From positions 69,391,266-69,455,265 of the forward strand of contig NC_083560.1 in NCBI RefSeq assembly GCF_019925205.1: a DNA stretch of 64,000 nt, in the 5' to 3' direction. The notes below the pieces were generated by a model. It saw nothing but the letters and a program-made list of their open reading frames with translations. It had not been told where the DNA came from and ran no database searches. Shown piece after piece: positions 58,047 to 64,000 of this stretch (position 1 is its first letter; each line of letters begins with the position of its first letter). The position numbers and the translations under genes were made by a program. Source of the stretch: Metopolophium dirhodum (Eukaryota; Arthropoda; Insecta; Hemiptera; Aphididae).

Positions 58047-61000
58047 TTTTTTACACGAAGTATGGTGAAGTGTTTTGGTTGGGTAGTGGGTACATATTAC
58101 ATATACACCTATGCCGGTACTAACCGATAAAACACATGTATAAACCTATATGGAAGACCTGCACGAGAATTTTTTTTGAAAATTGTTGTTCGTATACATA
58201 TTATTAGAAATGCATGCGTGTACTTTAATATACGACCATGTTGCGGTATCGTACTAAATATATATATATTTATATTTATACACTATAAAAGTTTTGACGA
58301 GTAAAACGATGTACCTATATACTGTATAAAATATAGGTAGGTAGGTATGTAATATAATATACCATCATATACTATATTACGCAAAGATAAAATAACTTAC
58401 ACATCAGTACGTCACTCCATCCTCTTGCAGCACCTAACCCTAAACATTCAACGTTGCGTATATGTGGTCGTAATATTAAAACTTAAACTATGATATATAA
58501 TATGTAGTGTATGTACCTACATAATATTATATTATAATTTATACATGAAGAGAGTAAAAAATGTCTCATTTTAGGGATGAAAATGCGTATCATACACGCG
58601 AAATATATGCACGCGAAAGGCTGCAGCTTAAAATTTGATATTTGTTTTGTGTTAAAATCGTATGGATTATATATAAACTATAAAGGTATAACCAGCTGCA
58701 GCAGCGAACCAAATGCAGGACTCCCTGGTGAAACCTACGGAAAAAAATGATGCACAGAAGGTATCTTGTACCTATTATACTAATATATTATATATAAAGC
58801 ATTATACCCTATAAGATACATAATATATAATATTATATACCAATACATATACCAATTCATCTTTCCTGCAAGCAGCCCGTGGTGCAAGCTACCCGAAAAT
58901 TATCGTTGGCGGCACGGGGTGCGGGGATGGACCCATTACGATATAAGATTATTTGGTAGTGTACTTTAAAATGTTAATAATGTAATATATCCTATGTTGT
59001 CAAACATATTTTCTATTTTATTTGAAAAATATAATTTTTTACATATAGTTTTTTTTAAGAAGATTAAATAACATAACACGTGAAAGGTTGTATACTATTT
59101 ATAGAATATATATGCTTATTATTTATTTATTTCTTGTCTAATATATGCATGAAATGTGTAATAAAACAAGTATTAATATGTCATATTTTGAAATTTTAAA
59201 TATTATCCTGTAGATTTTATTTTCATATAAATTTAGTTCTATAAACTCTAGCCTCGTACAAGTGAATCGAATTTGAAAAATAATACATTATACCTTGAAC
59301 AAATTAAAGTGCATTACTATATTATAAATCCGATTTATGGTAATACATTGTACCTATGTATATTGTTGTAAATTGTATAATGACGTTTCTAATACTGCAT
59401 TCGCCAAGCATAAGTATCTCAACTTTAAATAATAAATGCATGGTTGAAATATACAGTTATTGCAAATTGACTAGGATTGTTATCATCAGAAACAAAATGG
59501 CTGCGTAAAGAGATATCACAAACATCAATTTTTCTTATCATCAAAAATACGCTGACAAAAGATAACAAATTATTCAAAATTCCCGTGCATGTATACTTGA
59601 TTATTATATTGGCTCCCTTTACGCTGCCATTTTTATTTTTATCATCAAATATTTGATTTAGATATATGCAAAACCTTGTGTATTTCAACCGTGAATAAAT
59701 GTATAAAATTATTTCTTGAAATAAATTATCTTATGTGATTAATACAATATTTTAACCACAATCAATTGTAATATAATATACCTCTAAATACAGATAAACG
59801 TGTTCATAAGTCAATGAAATATTAATTTTTAATCTGTAATACGTACCCAACCCTTAGAGTTCAGCTACTGTAGCCATTGGTATGGATGTACATGAAATAT
59901 TATTAAAACGTTAAAACTCAAATCACCCTCCCTAATATTGCTGTACGAACAAAATATACAATGCTTAAACATCCTTTTGTTTTTATATTAGAAATTGGTG
60001 TTTTTTTTATTGGTTTGACGGGTCGCCTAGTTGAAAAGATTCGTGAACAGGAAATTATGGGTTCGAGGAAAAGTTGTCATCCGCGTAACTTTTGTGTCGT
60101 CATTATAAGTTCTGACCATTTATAATTCACTTTTGTCTTAAAAGCCGATGATTTTCCCTCAAATGAATAACTTTTGATACAAAAACATATTTTCCCATAT
60201 ATATATATATATACAAACGCGTTGACGTGTTAGTTCCTTACACATTTATGTATATATAATATTATATATACGACAGTCACATTTCATTCAAGACGCGCGA
60301 CATCAGAATTTATTATAATATTTGTCTTATATGCGAACACGTATACCATAACGTCATAAGTCATAACCATTTAAGTAGGTACCTACCCATATAATCTACC
60401 CGAAAATCGCATTACGTAAAGGCGTATACAGTTTTATTGTTTGAAACAATCTTTTCTATTTATTGACGATCTAATATATAGTATATATTATAATTTATGA
60501 ATACCTAACATTATGTATAAACAAGCATGTTTGAATTTAGGTGAAATTTGGTGTATCAATAAGACCATGATGTGGGGCAACCATGTAGGGTATATATTAT
60601 TATAAAAATGAAATGTAAATTATTGTTTATATTACAGCATGTCTGCATGTGGTTTTAGATATACTTATGGACGTATTTCGTAATATTTTGTATAGCACTG
60701 TCATAAACAATAAATCGGTTGCTTATTTGTGTTCACAATATATTTTCAAGAATATCTATCATAACCCGTTGGTTATTGATTTAAAATCTTATTATTATTA
60801 TTTATAATATATTAATATGCGTTATTGGAGAAACAGCTGATTTGATAAATAATTGTTATAATAATTTATATTTTCAGAGACGTATTTATTTTATTATAAC
60901 ATTTCCTAGCAAAGACTGCTCACTAATCTAGGTACATGCTACTTGCAAGTATACCTAACCTATTTGTTTTAAACTGATTCAATTGTCTTACACTACACAA

Positions 61001-61620
61001 ATAAAATCGATTGATTTCAAGTTCATTTCACAGTCATTGCGGTTAGTTCAGTATTGCAAATATTTACTTGGATATGTGGACGGACTATATTGGTTTTTGA
61101 ACATTTTGTTCTTTTATAATATGGTGTATACTATAACATACGCATGTCTGTATTGTATATACATATTATATACATAATATTACATATTACATAATATATT
61201 AACTATTTGGCTTCGGGAACAAATTGATTAGCCTACAAATTACAATCAACGCAATAATTAAAGGTACATACGATTCGTACGATAAGTTTAAAGTACAATA
61301 TTTTTAAGGTACTACAGTCAGTATTGTTGTGATGCGTAGGTACATAATATACGAAGTTGACTTTTGGTGACTCGAGAAAAAAAAATCAAACTCCGTTCAA
61401 ACCGGTTGACTCGAATTTATCGACATAATTTATATGAATGTTGTACTTCGATCCAGCTATACCTAATGGACTTTGAGTTATATTACGATGGTCGACTGCA
61501 ATAATATAATATATTATTACAAGACACTGCGTTCACATTTCCGGATGTGCATCTGCAGCACGGCTATTGGCTATGTATACCACCAAACGATTCGTCTATT
61601 GTACATATTATTTTATACAA

Positions 61621-61657
<37 letters not shown>

Positions 61658-64000
61658 GCTTAACGTGATATTGGTCTATGTACCGGGTATCAAGTCGTAC
61701 ATATATAATACTCGTCAGCTATTTGGCTATACATTGCATATAATACAACGTGGATGTCGACAAGAATAATTAGTCAATTTCTTTTATATTTTACCATACA
61801 TGTTACAAAAGACCGGATATGATTGCATTTATTAAAATCCAAAAGCACAAGAGCTTTGTACCCCGACGTAATGTTATATTATATAACACGTTTAACAGAC
61901 CTCGTTTAACGAACCGATAATTGACTGGCTAATATTTTGGAGCCAGGGCTACCCGCGTGCACGTTAGAGTCAAAATCCATTTCAATTTTTCTTTTCTTTT
62001 TGTCATTCGGTTGGTATGTATTTTTTACCTGGCTCGTTTTTCGTTATTATTAATATTTTTTGGTTTTTCCCTTGTGTCTCACGCACGCATTTCCCTACAG
62101 ATCCTATAACTACTATAACTACTTCCAAGCTTAGACACGCGATACATTTTTTGGTCGTGTAAAAAAAAATGCAATAATAATAATAAATAACAATTATGGC
62201 GTTGCCCTTGGTAACGTGACATACATTTTAACGTTTAAAGTTTGCGAACAACGGAACGGTAGGTACACAGTGCAAACACTTATTTATGTATATATATATA
62301 ATATGTCAATATGTGTGCGTGTATTTTGCATTCTATAAATACAATTATTGCCGCGTGTAAATTTGATTCCAAAACTTTGAGAAATTTTTAATATACCAAT
62401 CATTAACAGACGTTACGAAGATAATATACGTATAATATAATATTGTAAACTTTTCGGAACGATTATGTGGTAGGTACACATCACAAAATATTAGTATTTG
62501 TTGGATCGATTTTGCAGTGCTGTTTTATATATAGGGAGGTACTATAGGTTTTTGGATACGATCATGGATACGATTAATGAATCCAACAAATTTTACAACA
62601 TTTTTCAAAAGATTCGATTTCTCTCACCGAATCACATATTCACGTTCTTCGCAAAACTGACAAATACTATTTGTATTCTTTGTCATAGGTTATAGGTATA
62701 ATTTTCTGAACAAACTCCAGAGTATAGACATTAGACATACGACATTCAACTTATACCTCCGTGGCTACGCACTTGTATTATGTGTACTAAATATGCACTT
62801 AAAAATTTAGATAAAACCTAGTAAGTAATAATATAATGTATAGTAGCCATAACGGGTAGATTTTGTATTATAATGATTTGTTGAGCAGTACTATAAAAGT
62901 TACATAAGTTGTTTTTTGTATAAATACAATCGTTACTTTATATTTTAACCAGTGATATAATTGTATTACAATGCGAAAAATATAAAGGTATAGTATTAAT
63001 TATAATGAACATAAGAAACATTAACATATTATAATAATAATTTCGGGCCCAAAAACAAAGTCACAAAAGGTTTAAGCACATCGAGATCAAAGACTAACAT
63101 TTTGTATTTTATTAAAGAATAATAATTAAACGTAATAATGTACTATTTATTTACTAGTATAGCTATAACTTATAACTTATAATTGTATAATATAATATAT
63201 ATAATACACCTAGGGGATTTGTTGATAATCGTTATTACTTAGTCACGTCACTCGTCTCCGCAAAGTGTCGTGTGATGGTTTTCACGATGGATTTTCTCCA
63301 TGAACATTTTTATTAAGTTTTAATAAAAATAAGAAAACCGGACGGGTTGTATCGTTTACTAAACAATAAATATTTCATTACATATTATAGAACCGTCGAT
63401 TTATACTAAACGTCAAAAATAATTATGCTGCTATAATAGTGTTACCCGGATTCTATATACTCTCAAAGCACGAGCACCGTAATTTTACAACACTTTGTAT
63501 TATTAAATGCTTCAAGTGTGTACCGCACTATATACCGCGTGTCCGCATACTGCACAGCGACCGGGTATATGGTAATATACTGATATATGTATAATATTAC
63601 GTAAGTGGTATATGCATTTAAAATTGTGCACTGCAGTTTGTATTTATGAGTGCCTACCTACCCACGCACTCGTAAGTCGACTGGATCGTTTGTATATTAC
63701 ACGATGTACTATTATAATGTTTGATTTTCAAAACTTTACCGTCGCATATAATATTATGTATTATGTATATAATAATAATATATACTTTACAGAAATGTTC
63801 AAACTTATTCCGCGCGATAAACATTTAAATCATTTACAATTCGTAATGTTAAACCGAGGGGTGTGTATGCAAAAATCCGAAAAATCCGACCGTTAAGGCG
63901 TAACCATAAGTATGTATGTATATTATATATTATACATTCTTATATATATATATTATATGTATATTATAATATATACAACAACGATAGTAAACGATTATTT
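58047..64000. other. A+T-rich DNA, no gene supported
   Basis: About 6 kb without a recognisable gene. The minus frame at 59425-59688 (87 codons) is not low-complexity but shows no known domain. A pure (TA)n tract lies at 61629-61657, and many short TATA/ATAATATTAT tracts occur. A weak tRNA-like A-box/B-box pair near 60020-60067 is discussed as a finding. Confidence 0.45.
61629..61657. repeat. (TA)n microsatellite
   Basis: About 14 perfect TA units. Confidence 0.95.

Noticed and set aside
59425..59688. 87-codon minus frame, not low-complexity
   Set aside because: No recognisable domain, no splice or promoter context, and of a length that can occur by chance in 64 kb.
1..64000. CRISPR arrays, bacterial operons, tRNA and rRNA genes
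   Set aside because: No regularly spaced direct repeats with unique spacers, no Shine-Dalgarno-spaced gene runs, and no convincing tRNA or rRNA sequence. The window is eukaryotic in texture.

Overview
The window is eukaryotic, not bacterial. It is strongly A+T-rich and almost devoid of long open frames. It is full of short (TAA)n, (TA)n, (CA)n and homopolymer tracts, and it is dense in short terminal-inverted-repeat (TIR) transposon remnants. The base composition and the frequent GGTACC/TAGGTAC words are what I associate with aphid genomes (inference, no search run). I would treat it as a gene-poor intergenic or large-intron segment of an aphid or related hemipteran.

Layout: 1-2499 is A+T-rich with two CpG-rich patches (about 1190-1480 and 2040-2499). 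2500-4100 holds a nested pair of DNA transposons: an hAT element of 1284 bp with a perfect 8-bp target duplication and an intact but internally deleted transposase frame, inside an older TIR element. 4600-9700 is a 5-kb CpG-rich block crowded with trinucleotide and (CA)n repeats. It looks like promoter/5'UTR-type DNA rather than coding sequence. 9.7-31.9 kb is mostly quiet, with small MITEs at 11.5 and 16.0 kb, a 120-bp (AAT)n tract at 13.2 kb, a large foldback element at 18.6-19.5 kb and a candidate secreted-peptide frame at 24.2 kb. 32-43 kb is repeat-rich: a pogo-like MITE, a minisatellite, two long-TIR elements, a decayed coding remnant at 36.8-37.5 kb, another CpG-rich patch at 37.6-39.5 kb, and hAT-like MITEs. 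43.4-43.8 kb is a compact promoter-like CpG patch. 45.7-46.8 kb is a diverged tandem duplication. 46.9-48.9 kb and 56.1-57.0 kb hold further hAT-type elements, and 57.8-58.0 kb a foldback hairpin. The remaining sequence shows nothing I can name.

The only protein call I can support by family recognition is the hAT dimerization-domain protein at 3181-3885. I found no rRNA, tRNA, CRISPR or prokaryotic operon structure, and no multi-exon host gene that I can assemble with confidence. The most unusual items are the intact N-plus-C-terminal fusion frame in a fresh-looking hAT, the foldback loci that could make long dsRNA, the tandem duplication with a 32-bp invariant core, and the CpG/trinucleotide block.
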